A stretch of 64,000 nucleotides of DNA from Micromonospora sp. MW-13 (GCF_003434305.1 NZ_QKKX01000043.1:1-64000); one strand, 5' to 3'. Shown: positions 26,485 to 35,276, counted from the first letter of the stretch. Program-made: numbers and translations. Notes: generated by a model from the letters alone, not told the origin.

Positions 26485-27417
26485 GTGGACGTGGAACTGC
26501 AACCGGGCCGCGAGGCCGTCGTCCGGGTCGCGGTCGCGACCCTGTGGTCCTGCCCCGAGGCGGTACGCCCCGTCGACCGCCCCGCCCTCGACCCGCACGC
26601 CGACGTCGCCGCCTGGATCTCCGGCATGGACCCCGACCAGCAGGTGGGTGACTGCGTCCTGAGCCAACTGCTGTTCGGGGAACGGGTGCTGGTCACCACG
26701 CTGCGCCCGGACGGCTGGGCGCACGTGGTGGCCGTCGAGCAGCCCGCCGCGACCTTGGACCCGCGCGGCTACCCGGGCTGGCTGCCGACCGCCCAGCTCG
26801 CTCCCCTGGCGGCCGACGACCCGCGGGGGGAGGCCGCCCCCTGGGTCGTCGACGCGACCGTCACCGCCCTGCGGGCCGCCCCGGCCGGCGAGCCGGTCGT
26901 CGCCGGCGTCGTCCTCGGCACCCGGCTGGCCCCGGCGGGCCCGCCGGCCGACGGCTGGCGCCCCGTGCACGCCCCCGGGCACGACCGGCCGCTCTGGCTG
27001 CCCGACAACCACCTCGTGCCCCTGCCCACCGAGCCCCCGCCCGCCCGGGACGTGCTGGCCGTCGCCACCCGGCTGCGCGACGTGATCTACGTCTGGGGCG
27101 GGGTGTCGGCGTACGGGATCGACTGCTCCGGCCTGGTGCACCTGGCCTGGCGGCGGTTCGGCGTGCTGCTGCCCCGCGACGCCGCCGACCAGGCCCTGGC
27201 GACCACCCCGCTGCCGCTGGGTGCCGAGCGGCCCGGCGACCTGTACTTCTTCGCCCGGCCCGGCCGGCGGATCCACCACATCGGCTTCGTCAGCGCCGAG
27301 CCGGACGCCGACGCGGACCGGCGCCTGCTGCACGCCTGCTACCAGCACCGACGGGTGCTGGAGGAGGTGATGCCGGCCGACCGGACCGCCACCCTGGTCG
27401 GCGTGCACCGGGTCTGA
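26485..27417 (+). CDS. NlpC/P60 family cysteine peptidase with SH3-like domains (YkfC-like)
   Basis: This is a 310-residue peptidase. The C-terminal NlpC/P60 domain starts near residue 187 with the active Cys214 (GIDCSGLVHLAW), the catalytic His264/265 (IHHIGFVSAE) and a polar third residue following. The N-terminal 185 residues hold two SH3b-like modules (VATLWSCPEAVRPVDRPAL, GWAHVVAVEQ). This is the arrangement of YkfC, which cuts the D-Glu-diaminopimelate bond of peptides with a free L-Ala. No signal peptide is present, so it should act on imported murein peptides in the cytoplasm. The start is GTG with a GGGG stretch just upstream; no better ATG exists. It is probably co-transcribed with the epimerase, though the gap contains a T-run (CGCTTTTTTTC) that is unusual here. 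Confidence 0.88.
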   Translation: MDVELQPGREAVVRVAVATLWSCPEAVRPVDRPALDPHADVAAWISGMDPDQQVGDCVLSQLLFGERVLVTTLRPDGWAHVVAVEQPAATLDPRGYPGWLPTAQLAPLAADDPRGEAAPWVVDATVTALRAAPAGEPVVAGVVLGTRLAPAGPPADGWRPVHAPGHDRPLWLPDNHLVPLPTEPPPARDVLAVATRLRDVIYVWGGVSAYGIDCSGLVHLAWRRFGVLLPRDAADQALATTPLPLGAERPGDLYFFARPGRRIHHIGFVSAEPDADADRRLLHACYQHRRVLEEVMPADRTATLVGVHRV

Positions 27418-27507
27418 CCCGTCGGCGTGCACCTGGCCTGACCCGCAATCGCCCGGCCCGGCGCCACGACTCCACCGGAGCCTCACCCGACCGGCCCGGT
27501 TCAGCCG

Positions 27508-27541
27508 CGAAGCGCGCTCCCGGTACCGGGAGCGCGCTTCG
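27508..27541. terminator. Perfect 34-bp palindrome between convergent genes
   Basis: CGAAGCGCGCTCCCGG and its exact complement meet at a central GGTACC. The palindrome lies between the NlpC/P60 gene and the end of terC and can terminate both. Confidence 0.8.
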
Positions 27542-27581
27542 GTTGCCGTTCGAGCGGTTGAGCCTCGTCGGGGTTGGGCCG

Positions 27582-28580
27582 TCAGCCTCGGGCGCCGGCC
27601 AGCTCGCGCCGCCGGTCCCGGGCCGACTTGATCAGGCTGGCCACGGTCGCCACCAGCAGGGTGCCGAGGATGACCACCAGGGAGAGCCAGATCGGGATGT
27701 GCGGGGCCCAGCCCACCGGCTCCCCACCGTTGACGAACGGCAGGTTGTTGTCCGCCAGGGCCTCCAGCACCAGCTTCACGCCGATGAATCCGAGCACCAC
27801 GGACAACCCGACAGTCAGGTAGACCAGCCGGTCCAGCAGCCCGCCCAGCAGGAAGTAGAGCTGGCGCAGCCCCATCAACGCGAACACGTTCGCGGTGAAG
27901 ACCAGGTACGGCTCCTGGGTGATACCGAAGATCGCCGGGATCGAGTCCAGCGCGAAGATCAGGTCGGTGGTGCCGATCGCGATCATGACGACCAGCATCG
28001 GGGTGAACAGTCGGCGAGCGCCCTCGTGCGTGGTCATCTTCGCGCCGTCGTAGTCCCGGGAGATCGGCAGCGCCCGCCGGCTCCACCGGATCAGCAGGTT
28101 CTCGGAGAAGTCGTCCTCGCTCGGCTCACCCTGGCGGAAGAAGTTGATCGCCGTGTAGATGAGGAACGCGCCGAACAGGTAGAAGACCCAGGAGAACTGC
28201 GAGATCAGCGCCGCGCCGGCGGCGATGAACCCGCCGCGCATGACCAGTGCCAGCACGATGCCGACGAGCAGCACCTTCTGCTGGTACTGCCGGGGCACCC
28301 CGAAGCGGGCCATGATGATCACGAAGACGAAGAGGTTGTCCACCGAGAGGCTGTACTCGGTGAGCCAACCGGTGTAGAACTCACCGGCCACGCCGGGGCC
28401 GGCGGTGAGCCAGAGCCCCACGCCGAAGATCAGGGCCAGCCCGACGTAGAAGCCGACCCAGAGGCTCGACTCGCGGATGCTCGGCTCGTGTGGCCGACGA
28501 CCGATGATCAACAGGTCGACGACCAGGACCGCTGTCAGTGCGACGAGGGTCCCCGCCCACACCAATCCGGACACGTTCAA
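27582..28580 (-). CDS. TerC/Alx family membrane protein (manganese-related)
   Basis: This 332-residue, nine-helix integral membrane protein of the TerC family has the hallmark acidic helices: EYSLSVDNLFVFVIIM and TTDLIFALDSIPAIFGIT, each with the DN/DS pair thought to bind Mn2+. Members (Alx, YkoY, MeeF/MeeY) export manganese or metallate secreted enzymes. The start is probably TTG at 28580 (GGAGG 6 nt upstream), giving MNVSGLVWAGTLVALTAVL; the GTG at 28574 is the alternative. The open frame reaches 28859, but that part is the untranslated leader. The leader folds as a yybP-ykoY-type manganese riboswitch (28665-28795), which strongly supports the metal role. Confidence 0.92.
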   Translation of the reverse strand: MNVSGLVWAGTLVALTAVLVVDLLIIGRRPHEPSIRESSLWVGFYVGLALIFGVGLWLTAGPGVAGEFYTGWLTEYSLSVDNLFVFVIIMARFGVPRQYQQKVLLVGIVLALVMRGGFIAAGAALISQFSWVFYLFGAFLIYTAINFFRQGEPSEDDFSENLLIRWSRRALPISRDYDGAKMTTHEGARRLFTPMLVVMIAIGTTDLIFALDSIPAIFGITQEPYLVFTANVFALMGLRQLYFLLGGLLDRLVYLTVGLSVVLGFIGVKLVLEALADNNLPFVNGGEPVGWAPHIPIWLSLVVILGTLLVATVASLIKSARDRRRELAGARG

Positions 28581-28664
28581 TCCAATCCTCCGGCAGACAC
28601 GCGGCGTCGGGCACACCGTACGCCCCGTGCGGGCGGGCGGGGTGCGGCAACGCGGACACTGGTG

Positions 28665-28795
28665 ACTGTCGGAGGTCTCTTCCGCCACCGGCCCACGAGT
28701 GGACCGGTGACCGACGGAGCCGGGTCGCGCCACCGGGGGCCGGTGGTCGACCGTGCTGACGACTCCGTCGCGGGGGAATACTCCCCTCCTTCGTC
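28665..28795 (-). ncRNA. Probable yybP-ykoY (Mn2+) riboswitch in the terC leader
   Basis: Read on the minus strand, the element opens with GGAGGGGAGTA (about 28790-28779) and closes with GGAAGAGACCTCC (28683-28671). GGAGG pairs with CCTCC to form P1, and the flanking conserved GGAGTA and GAGACC strings match the yybP-ykoY consensus. Between them lie helices GACGGAGTCG...GGCTCCGTC and CACCGG...CCGGTG. The stretch from here to the TTG start can form an alternative stem (CCCCGCC...GGGGCG) that may act as expression platform. This class senses Mn2+ and is known upstream of terC-like genes. Confidence 0.7.
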
Positions 28796-28947
28796 GCCAT
28801 TCTTCACCATCGAGGCCTCCGACCGCATCTTCGGGTCCGCACATCGACGATCCCACCACGCCCGTCGTGACGGAAGTCTCTACCGACAGACCTTCCTAGG
28901 AGACCACCCCACCCACGCCCGACCCGCTGCCGCCCCGCCTCCGGCGA

Positions 28948-29029
28948 CCAAGATCCTCCTGCAAATTCACGGAACGAGTGGCCATGCGGCGGTCCGAGGC
29001 CACTCATTCCGTGAATTTGCACGTCTTGG
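28948..29029. repeat. Palindromic mini-element, 24-bp inverted repeats
   Basis: Arms at 28960-28983 and 28998-29021 match at 23 of 24 positions (core TGCAAATTCACGGAA) around a 14-nt loop. An outer CCAAGA/TCTTGG pair (28948-28953, 29024-29029) extends the structure. It is markedly more A/T-rich than its surroundings and has no coding frame. It lies between the terC leader and the ABM gene, facing both promoters. Confidence 0.65.
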
Positions 29030-29117
29030 CGGGCGGGGCGGGCGGGGGTGCGTCCGGTTGGCGGGACGGTCAGCCCGCGTCGTCCGGGCCGGCCGGGGAC
29101 GTGGCAGGCTCGGGGGC

Positions 29118-29411
29118 ATGGTGCTTGAGGTCGCGCTCATCGACGTGACGCCCGGACATGAGGACGCGTTCACCGCCGCGTACGCGCGGGGTCACGAGAT
29201 CCTCGCCACGACGCCGGGCTGCCGCTCGGTGCGGATGACCCGCGGCGTCGAGTCGCCGTCGCGGTTCGTGCTGCTGGTCGAGTGGGACTCCGTCGAGGCG
29301 CACGAGGCGAACTTCCGGGGCACCGAGCGGTTCACCCGGTGGCGGGAGCTGATCGGCCCGCACTTCGCCGGTCCGCCGCTGGTCGAGCACTTCGTCGACG
29401 TCCCGGCCTGA
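29118..29411 (+). CDS. Antibiotic biosynthesis monooxygenase (ABM) fold protein
   Basis: This is a 97-residue single-domain dimeric alpha-beta barrel protein. It begins MVLEVALIDVTPGHEDAFTA, continues with the ABM pattern ATTPGCRSVRMTRGVESP, then RFVLLVEWDSVEAHEANFRG and a C-terminal FAGPPLVEHFVDV. The His and Trp positions fit small quinone-forming monooxygenases or heme-degrading relatives, but most such stand-alone proteins have no assigned reaction. The gene has no obvious partner; the palindromic element at 28948-29029 lies upstream. Confidence 0.82.
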   Translation: MVLEVALIDVTPGHEDAFTAAYARGHEILATTPGCRSVRMTRGVESPSRFVLLVEWDSVEAHEANFRGTERFTRWRELIGPHFAGPPLVEHFVDVPA

Positions 29412-29702
29412 GCGGCACCGGCAGCACCGGGTACGCCCGCCCGCAGCGGTCGGTCGCAGCGCCCCGCCCACACCGGTCGATCGTCGATGTCGTACCCCTC
29501 GCCTATTGTGCGCCTGACGCGTCGGCCACCGGTCCCGGCGGGCTCGGGGCCGCCGGGCCCGGTGGGCGCGCGGCGATAGTCGCTGGTCGACCAGGTGATC
29601 GACTCCGCGAGCGGTTTCAACCGGCACCAGTGAGCCGCGCGCCCACCACCGGTGGGCGCCCGCGCCGGGCCCAGCCCTGTGGCGGCCGGGGTCGGGGCGG
29701 GT
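29412..29702. other. Intergenic stretch, nothing recognised
   Basis: This 291-bp region separates the ABM gene from the end of the XRE regulator gene. I see no conserved frame, no tRNA and only weak hairpins. Confidence 0.4.
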
Positions 29703-30662
29703 TCAGTCCTGCGGCGGCCGGGGCCGGGGCAGCACCGGCACCGCCTCCGGCCGCACCCCGGAGGCCAGCGGGTGGCCGCCCGGACCGGTCGACGACGGCA
29801 GCGCCGGGTCGTCGGCCAGCCGGGTCAGCAGCGCCGTCGTCTCGGCCGCCGAGAGGGCGGCGTCGAGCAGCCGGTCGACCACCGCGTCGTACCAGGCGAG
29901 GTCGGCGGCGGTGACCAGCCGGACGTCGGTGGTCAACGCCTCGATCATCACCGTGCGGGGGTCTGCCGGGTCGGGGAAGGAGTACCGGGAGAACGGGGTC
30001 AGCGGGTGGGCGCCGCCGGTCGTGACGCCGGGCGGCATCACCCTGATCGTCACGTTCGGCTTGCGGGACAGGACGACCAGGTGGCGGAGCTGCTCGCGCC
30101 AGACTCCGGCCGGCACCCCGACCGGGTCGCAGGCGGTGAGTTCCAACAGGGCCGTGTAGCGCGGCGGCTCGGCGCGGTGCAGAACCTCCTGCCGGACCAG
30201 TCGGGCCCGCACGTCGGCCTCCACGTCGACGTCGGGGTGCAGCCGCCGGGCGCCCCCGAGACACAGTTGGGCGTACGCCGGGGTCTGCAACAGGCCCGGC
30301 ACGACGGCCGGCTGGTACTCCACCACGGTCGCCGCCCCGGCCTCCAGCTCGGCGTACGCGCGCTGGCGCTCGCCCATCCCGCCGAGCGTCTTCCACCAGC
30401 CGCGACCGGTGGCCGCGTCCCGGGCGATGACGATCAGTGCGTCGCGTTCCTCGGCGGCGACCCGGTAGACGTCCAGCAGGTCGAGCACGTCGGCGAGATC
30501 CGGTCGGCTCTGGCCCAGCTCGATGCGGGACAGCTTGGAGGTCGACGCCCAGCCCAGCCGCTCGCACACCTGCTCAAGGGTGAGTTCCTCCCGCCTGCGT
30601 AGCTGGCGCAACTCGGCACCGAGTCGCGCACGTCGAATCACCGGACTCGTTGGCAACGGCAT
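29703..30662 (-). CDS. XRE-family HTH regulator with DUF5753 (Scr1-type)
   Basis: This 319-residue protein has an N-terminal helix-turn-helix (LGAELRQLRRREELTLEQVC ... WASTSKLSRIELGQSRPDLA) and a C-terminal DUF5753 sensor domain that starts around VVEYQPAVVPGLLQTPAYAQ. Typical features are RQEVLHRAEPPRYTALLE and NVTIRVMPPG. In actinobacteria these genes usually sit next to a small DUF397 gene, acting as a regulator/partner pair. No DUF397 gene is found here, so this is a solitary copy. The start at 30662 is chosen from GGGAGG, 5 nt upstream; the frame to 30767 is not conserved. Confidence 0.88.
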   Translation of the reverse strand: MPLPTSPVIRRARLGAELRQLRRREELTLEQVCERLGWASTSKLSRIELGQSRPDLADVLDLLDVYRVAAEERDALIVIARDAATGRGWWKTLGGMGERQRAYAELEAGAATVVEYQPAVVPGLLQTPAYAQLCLGGARRLHPDVDVEADVRARLVRQEVLHRAEPPRYTALLELTACDPVGVPAGVWREQLRHLVVLSRKPNVTIRVMPPGVTTGGAHPLTPFSRYSFPDPADPRTVMIEALTTDVRLVTAADLAWYDAVVDRLLDAALSAAETTALLTRLADDPALPSSTGPGGHPLASGVRPEAVPVLPRPRPPQD

Positions 30663-30881
30663 CCCCGCCTCCCAGGACGGAGAGTACGCAGATCGATCAC
30701 ACTCTGCAATACCTTGCTCGCCGTCCGCAACGGGCACGGGTGTCTCGCCCGTGGCCGCCGCCCGCATCCGCCGATGTCAGGGGCGGTAGGTGCCGAACGA
30801 CGAGACGTTGCCCGCCGGGGCCGGGCGGCGCAGTCCCGGGCGTGGTCGGTGTCGAACGGCGCGCGGGCGCAGGGGGCTCGG

Positions 30882-32990
30882 TCACTTCACGCCAGCCGCG
30901 TCCATCCCCCGTAGCTCCTTCTTGAGGTCGGCGACCTCGTCGCGGATGCGGGCGGCCAGCTCGAACTGCAACTCCCGGGCGGCGGCCAGCATCTGGTCGT
31001 TGAGTTCCTGGATGAGCTGGGCCAGGTCGGCCCGGGCCATCCCCTCGCGGGACGGGCCCGCCGCGCCGATCCGGCTGCGGCTGCGGGTCTCCTTGACCGG
31101 CGCCTTGCCCCGGGAGAGCTGCCGCGCCGCCCCGCCGACCCGGGAGGTCTCGGTGTCCTCCGCCTCCCGGTAGATGTCGTCGAGGATGTCGTGGATCTTC
31201 TTGCGCAGCGGCTCGGGGCTGATGCCGTGTGCCTCGTTGTGGGCGATCTGCTTGTCCCGGCGCCGGTTGGTCTCCTCGATCGCCTCCGCCATCGACGGAG
31301 TGATCTTGTCTGCGTACATGTGCACCTGGCCGGAGACGTTCCGGGCGGCCCGGCCGATGGTCTGGATCAACGACCGGCCGCTGCGCAGGAAGCCCTCCTT
31401 GTCGGCGTCGAGGATCGCCACGAGGGACACCTCGGGCAGGTCGAGGCCCTCTCGGAGCAGGTTGATGCCGACCAGCACGTCGTAGTCGCCCTTGCGCAGC
31501 TCGCGCAGCAGCTCCACCCGGCGCAGGGTGTCCACCTCGGAGTGCAGGTAGCGCACCCGGATGCCGTTCTCCAACAGGTAGTCGGAAAGGTCCTCGGCCA
31601 TCTTCTTGGTCAGCGTGGTGACCAGCACCCGCTCGTCGCGCTCGGTGCGCAGCTTGATCTCGTGCATGAGGTCGTCGATCTGGCCCCTGGTGGGCTTCAC
31701 CACCACCTCGGGGTCGATCAGGCCGGTCGGGCGGATCACCTGCTCGACGAACTCGCCCTGGGCGCGCTCCAGCTCCCACGGCCCGGGGGTGGCGGAGAGG
31801 AAGACCAGCTGGCCGACCCGCTCCAGGAACTCGTCGAAGCGTAGCGGCCGGTTGTCGGCGGCGCTGGGCAGCCGGAAGCCGTGGTCGATGAGCATCCGCT
31901 TGCGGGAGGCGTCGCCCTCGTACATGCCGCCGATCTGGGGGATCGTCACGTGCGACTCGTCGATGACCGTGAGGAAGTCGTCCGGGAAGTAGTCGAGCAG
32001 GCAGTGCGGCGGGCTGCCGGGCAGCCGCCCGTCGATGTGCATGGAGTAGTTCTCGATGCCGGAGCAGAAGCCGACCTGACGCATCATCTCCAGATCGTAG
32101 GTGGTGCGCATCCGCAGCCGCTGCGCCTCCAGCAGCCTGCCCTGCCGCTCCAGCTCGGCGAGCCGCTCGGCCAGCTCGGTCTCGATGTCGCGGGTGGCCC
32201 GCTCCATCCGCTCCGGGCCGGCGGCGTAGTGCGTGGCCGGGAAGATCATCAAGCTGTCGACCTCACGCACCACGTCACCGGTGAGCGGGTTGAGGTAGTA
32301 GAGCTTCTCCACCTCGTCGCCGAACAGCTCGACCCGGACGGCCAACTCCTCGTACGCCGGGATGATCTCCAGCGTGTCGCCGCGCACCCGGAACGTGCCC
32401 CGCTGGAAGGACATGTCGTTGCGGGTGTACTGGATGTCGACGAGGCGACGCAGCAGTTGGTCGCGGTCGAGCTCCTGCCCGACGGCGACCCGGACGGCCC
32501 GGTCGAGATACTCCTCCGGGGTGCCCAGGCCGTAGATCGCCGAGACCGTGGCCACCACGACCACGTCGCGGCGGGTGAGCAGCGACATGGTCGCCGAGTG
32601 CCGCAGCCGCTCGACCTCCTCGTTGATCGAGGAGTCCTTCTCGATGTAGGTGTCGGTCTGCGGAATGTACGCCTCAGGCTGGTAGTAGTCGTAGTAGGAG
32701 ACGAAGTACTCCACCGCGTTGTGCGGCAGCAGCTCGCCGAACTCCTTCGCCAACTGGGCGCAGAGCGTCTTGTTGGGGGCGAGCACCAGGGTCGGGCGCT
32801 GCAACCGCTCGATGAGCCAGGCCGTGGTGGCGCTCTTTCCCGTGCCGGTCGCGCCGAGCAGGACGGTGTTGCGGTCGCCACGCCGCACCCGGCGCTCCAG
32901 GTCGTCGATGGCTGCCGGCTGGTCGCCGGCCGGCTGGAACTCGCTGACCACCTGGAAGCGGCCGTCGAGTCGGGGAATGTCGAGCGCCAT
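30882..32990 (-). CDS. uvrB: UvrABC system protein B (excinuclease helicase subunit)
   Basis: UvrB is the central damage-verification helicase of nucleotide excision repair. The 702-residue protein has Walker A GATGTGKSA (46-53), the beta-hairpin region YYDYYQPEAYIP, the DEAD-like box VIDESHV, helicase motifs V/VI (GINLLREGLDLPEVS, TIGRAARN) and the C-terminal UVR domain (ELQFELAARIRDEVADLKKE) that contacts UvrC. The start is ATG at 32990 (MALDIPRLDGRFQVVS), as in other actinobacteria. A TACCGT -10 box seven bases upstream makes the transcript leaderless and rules out the ATG at 33020. Confidence 0.97.
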   Translation of the reverse strand: MALDIPRLDGRFQVVSEFQPAGDQPAAIDDLERRVRRGDRNTVLLGATGTGKSATTAWLIERLQRPTLVLAPNKTLCAQLAKEFGELLPHNAVEYFVSYYDYYQPEAYIPQTDTYIEKDSSINEEVERLRHSATMSLLTRRDVVVVATVSAIYGLGTPEEYLDRAVRVAVGQELDRDQLLRRLVDIQYTRNDMSFQRGTFRVRGDTLEIIPAYEELAVRVELFGDEVEKLYYLNPLTGDVVREVDSLMIFPATHYAAGPERMERATRDIETELAERLAELERQGRLLEAQRLRMRTTYDLEMMRQVGFCSGIENYSMHIDGRLPGSPPHCLLDYFPDDFLTVIDESHVTIPQIGGMYEGDASRKRMLIDHGFRLPSAADNRPLRFDEFLERVGQLVFLSATPGPWELERAQGEFVEQVIRPTGLIDPEVVVKPTRGQIDDLMHEIKLRTERDERVLVTTLTKKMAEDLSDYLLENGIRVRYLHSEVDTLRRVELLRELRKGDYDVLVGINLLREGLDLPEVSLVAILDADKEGFLRSGRSLIQTIGRAARNVSGQVHMYADKITPSMAEAIEETNRRRDKQIAHNEAHGISPEPLRKKIHDILDDIYREAEDTETSRVGGAARQLSRGKAPVKETRSRSRIGAAGPSREGMARADLAQLIQELNDQMLAAARELQFELAARIRDEVADLKKELRGMDAAGVK

Positions 32991-32997
32991 GACCCCA

Positions 32998-33020
32998 ACG
33001 GTACGCCGGGGGTCCGACAC
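32998..33020 (-). promoter_or_regulatory. Probable PafBC/RecA-NDp-type damage promoter of uvrB
   Basis: The minus strand reads G-TGTC-GG-N10-TA-N3-T over 23 nt, with TACCGT as the -10 (32998-33003). The TGTC, TA and final T positions match the consensus, while the C before TA is replaced by G. It ends seven bases before the uvrB ATG. Confidence 0.5.
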
Positions 33021-33065
33021 GCTGCGGCGACTACCGTGAGTCAGTGATCGGCTTCAATATTCGCA

Positions 33066-33094
33066 TTGTGTGGCACATCTCACCACGCTAGGGT
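33066..33094 (+). promoter_or_regulatory. Promoter of the duplicated-domain membrane protein gene
   Basis: TTGTGT (33066-33071) and TAGGGT (33089-33094) are separated by exactly 17 bp, in the gap divergent from uvrB. Transcription would start near 33101, leaving a leader of about 120 nt. Confidence 0.55.
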
Positions 33095-33221
33095 ATGGGC
33101 CGTAGGCCGCTCGCGGCGGCCGTCCGGGCCGGCGGCCTGGCCACAACGGCCGACACGCCCCCGGCACAGGGGGTCGCAGCACCCGGACATCACCGGCGTG
33201 CGCACCCGAGGTGGTCGCGCG

Positions 33222-35210
33222 ATGCGCAGACCGGCCGCCGCGAGCGCCCCCGACAGGGGGCGATTCGGGCGTCACCTGTCACGCGCGCCGGACGTTCATC
33301 CTGCCGTGGACAACTCCCCCGCGCCGACGCCCCGACCCGACCGGGACCGTCGCCCACCGGGTGCCGGCGCCGGACCCGACCGGATGCCGCGCAGGCCGGG
33401 CGCCACCGCCGTACCCGGCCTGGACCGTCGTCCTCCGGCAACCGGCGCCGGACCCGACCGGAACCCGACCGGACCGGGCGCCGGCGCCGGGCCCGGCCGG
33501 CGCGACGACGGGCGTCGGCGTACCACCGTGGTCGTCCTCGGTGTGATTGCCGTCGCCTCCGCCGTGGGCCTGGCCGCCGGTCTGCTGACCTGGGCGCCGA
33601 CGGCCGCGGAACCGGCCCGGCCACTGACCCCCGCCGAGGCGGAGCGGCTCGCCGCCGTGCGGGTCACCAACCACCGGGACGTCCGCTCCGGCCTGCGGAT
33701 CACGATCGGCACCGCCGCCGCCCGCACCGACGTGGTGGGCTGGGTGGACTGGTCCCGGCCGCTGGCCTACCTGGACGTCGGCGGCCCGGGTGCCGGGCCG
33801 GGCCGGGGCCTGCTCCAGGCCACCCCCGGGCTGCTGATGACCCGGCCCGACCCCACGGCGGTGCCGGCCCCGGCACCCCCGCCGCTGGTGCCCCCGGTCG
33901 ACGGATGGCGGATCGCCGACCGGCCCGTCGACCAGCCCCTGCGCCCCGCCCTCGACCTGATCTTCGCGCTCGCCGCGTCGCGAACCGAGCCCGCCGGGGC
34001 GTTCCCTGCCGGTACCGCCCGGTGGCTGGCCCGGGCCGAGGCGGGCGGGCAGCCGGTGGACGTGCTCCAGGCCCCGCTGCCCGACGACGCCGGCCGGCGA
34101 GGACGCCAGGACGCCCCGGGAGGCGGTCGACCTGCCACGTCGGGCACGCCCAGCGGCCCAGCCGCCCGCACCGCCTCCCCCGGCGCGTCCCGGACAACCG
34201 GCGCGCCCCGAACGACCCGGACAACCGGCACCGCCCGGACAACCGGCGCGCCCCGAGCGCCCCAGGCAACCGCTGCGCCCCGAGCGACCCGGGCAACCGG
34301 TGCGACCGGTGCGACGGAACGCCGCTCCCCCCGGGGGGCGACCGCCACGTCGGCCCGCACCGTCTCCCACCCGCCCGGCACGGCGGGCTGGCCCGGCCCG
34401 GCGGTGAGCCTGCCGGCCGCAGCCGCGCGGCCCGCCGGCACCGCGCTCCTCGACGGGGCCGCGCGCTGGTGGATCGACCGGGACGCCCGGCTGCACCGGT
34501 TGGAGGGACGACTGCCCGGCGGCGTGCCGGTGACGCTGGAGCTGCAACGGGCCAACCGGCCGATGCTGTGGCCGGTGGCGGCGCTGGGCGGCCGGGCGGG
34601 GCTGCCCCGAGCGCTCACCGGCCCCGAGGAGGACCGGTTCGCGCGAACGGCGGCCCGGACACGCGCCGAGGGTGGCGCCACCGCGACCCTCACCGCGCCC
34701 GTCGCCCCAGGCGTCACCCTGCGCGGCACCGGCTGGATCAGCTGGACCGAGCGGGCGGCGTACCTGTCGGTCGGCGCACGCGACGCGCCCGTCGGGCAGA
34801 CCCTGCGCCGCTACGACGCCACCGGGGTCTGGTCGGCGCCGTACGCCGAGGACAGCCTCGTCGCACCGCCGCTACCGCCCCCACGCACCGGGTACACCTG
34901 GCAACGCGACGGGACCGGGGGCGACGACGTCGACGCGCTGCTGGCCGTCGCGCTGCGGGCCGGCTCGACGGCCGGTACGCCCCGGCCAGCCACCCGGATC
35001 CGTGGGGACCGCCTCGCCGACCGGACCGTCGACGTCATCGAGGTGGACGCCCGGCCCGGCCGGCTGCGCTACTGGACCGACCGGGCCGGCCTGCTCCGCC
35101 GGCTGGAGCTGCGCACCCGGCTCGGCACGTACGCCCAGCTCGACCTCGTGCCGGGGCGGGTGCCGGCGCTGCCGTCGCCCGTCCCGTCCGCCCGCGAGCC
35201 GCGGCGCTGA
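33222..35210 (+). CDS. Membrane-anchored protein with internally duplicated extracellular domain, unknown function
   Basis: This protein of about 662 residues is not recognised. Residues 1-100 are a Pro/Arg/Gly-rich cytosolic tail, and residues 100-124 are one transmembrane helix (VVVLGVIAVASAVGLAAGLL). Outside follow two related halves. Each begins with a basic helix (RLAAVRVTNHRDVRSG; RFARTAARTRAEGG), then a G-W-x3-W strand (VVGWVDWSRPLAYLDVGG; GTGWISWTERAAYLSVGA), a PP-rich loop (LVPPVDGWRIADR; LPPPRTGYTWQRD), a helix with a D-L-I-F-A-L/D-A-L-L-A-V core, and a closing R-x-WxDRxxxLxRLE strand. The layout suggests a LolA/LppX-like or similar beta-rich fold in tandem. A Thr/Ala/Arg low-complexity linker (residues 307-386) separates them. 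The start codon is uncertain because the N-terminal region is low-complexity. Confidence 0.65.
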   Translation: MRRPAAASAPDRGRFGRHLSRAPDVHPAVDNSPAPTPRPDRDRRPPGAGAGPDRMPRRPGATAVPGLDRRPPATGAGPDRNPTGPGAGAGPGRRDDGRRRTTVVVLGVIAVASAVGLAAGLLTWAPTAAEPARPLTPAEAERLAAVRVTNHRDVRSGLRITIGTAAARTDVVGWVDWSRPLAYLDVGGPGAGPGRGLLQATPGLLMTRPDPTAVPAPAPPPLVPPVDGWRIADRPVDQPLRPALDLIFALAASRTEPAGAFPAGTARWLARAEAGGQPVDVLQAPLPDDAGRRGRQDAPGGGRPATSGTPSGPAARTASPGASRTTGAPRTTRTTGTARTTGAPRAPQATAAPRATRATGATGATERRSPRGATATSARTVSHPPGTAGWPGPAVSLPAAAARPAGTALLDGAARWWIDRDARLHRLEGRLPGGVPVTLELQRANRPMLWPVAALGGRAGLPRALTGPEEDRFARTAARTRAEGGATATLTAPVAPGVTLRGTGWISWTERAAYLSVGARDAPVGQTLRRYDATGVWSAPYAEDSLVAPPLPPPRTGYTWQRDGTGGDDVDALLAVALRAGSTAGTPRPATRIRGDRLADRTVDVIEVDARPGRLRYWTDRAGLLRRLELRTRLGTYAQLDLVPGRVPALPSPVPSAREPRR

Positions 35211-35276
35211 CGGTCCGTCGCCGCACTGCTCCCCCATCGCCCAGGCGGACCCCGTCGGGCGGCCCGGAACGACGGG

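Noticed and set aside
28804..29022. Minus-strand frame over the palindromic element, and the extension of terC to the ATG at 28859
   Set aside because: Both fall in the riboswitch/leader and palindrome; the sequence is structured RNA/DNA, not protein-like, and TerC homology starts only at 28580.
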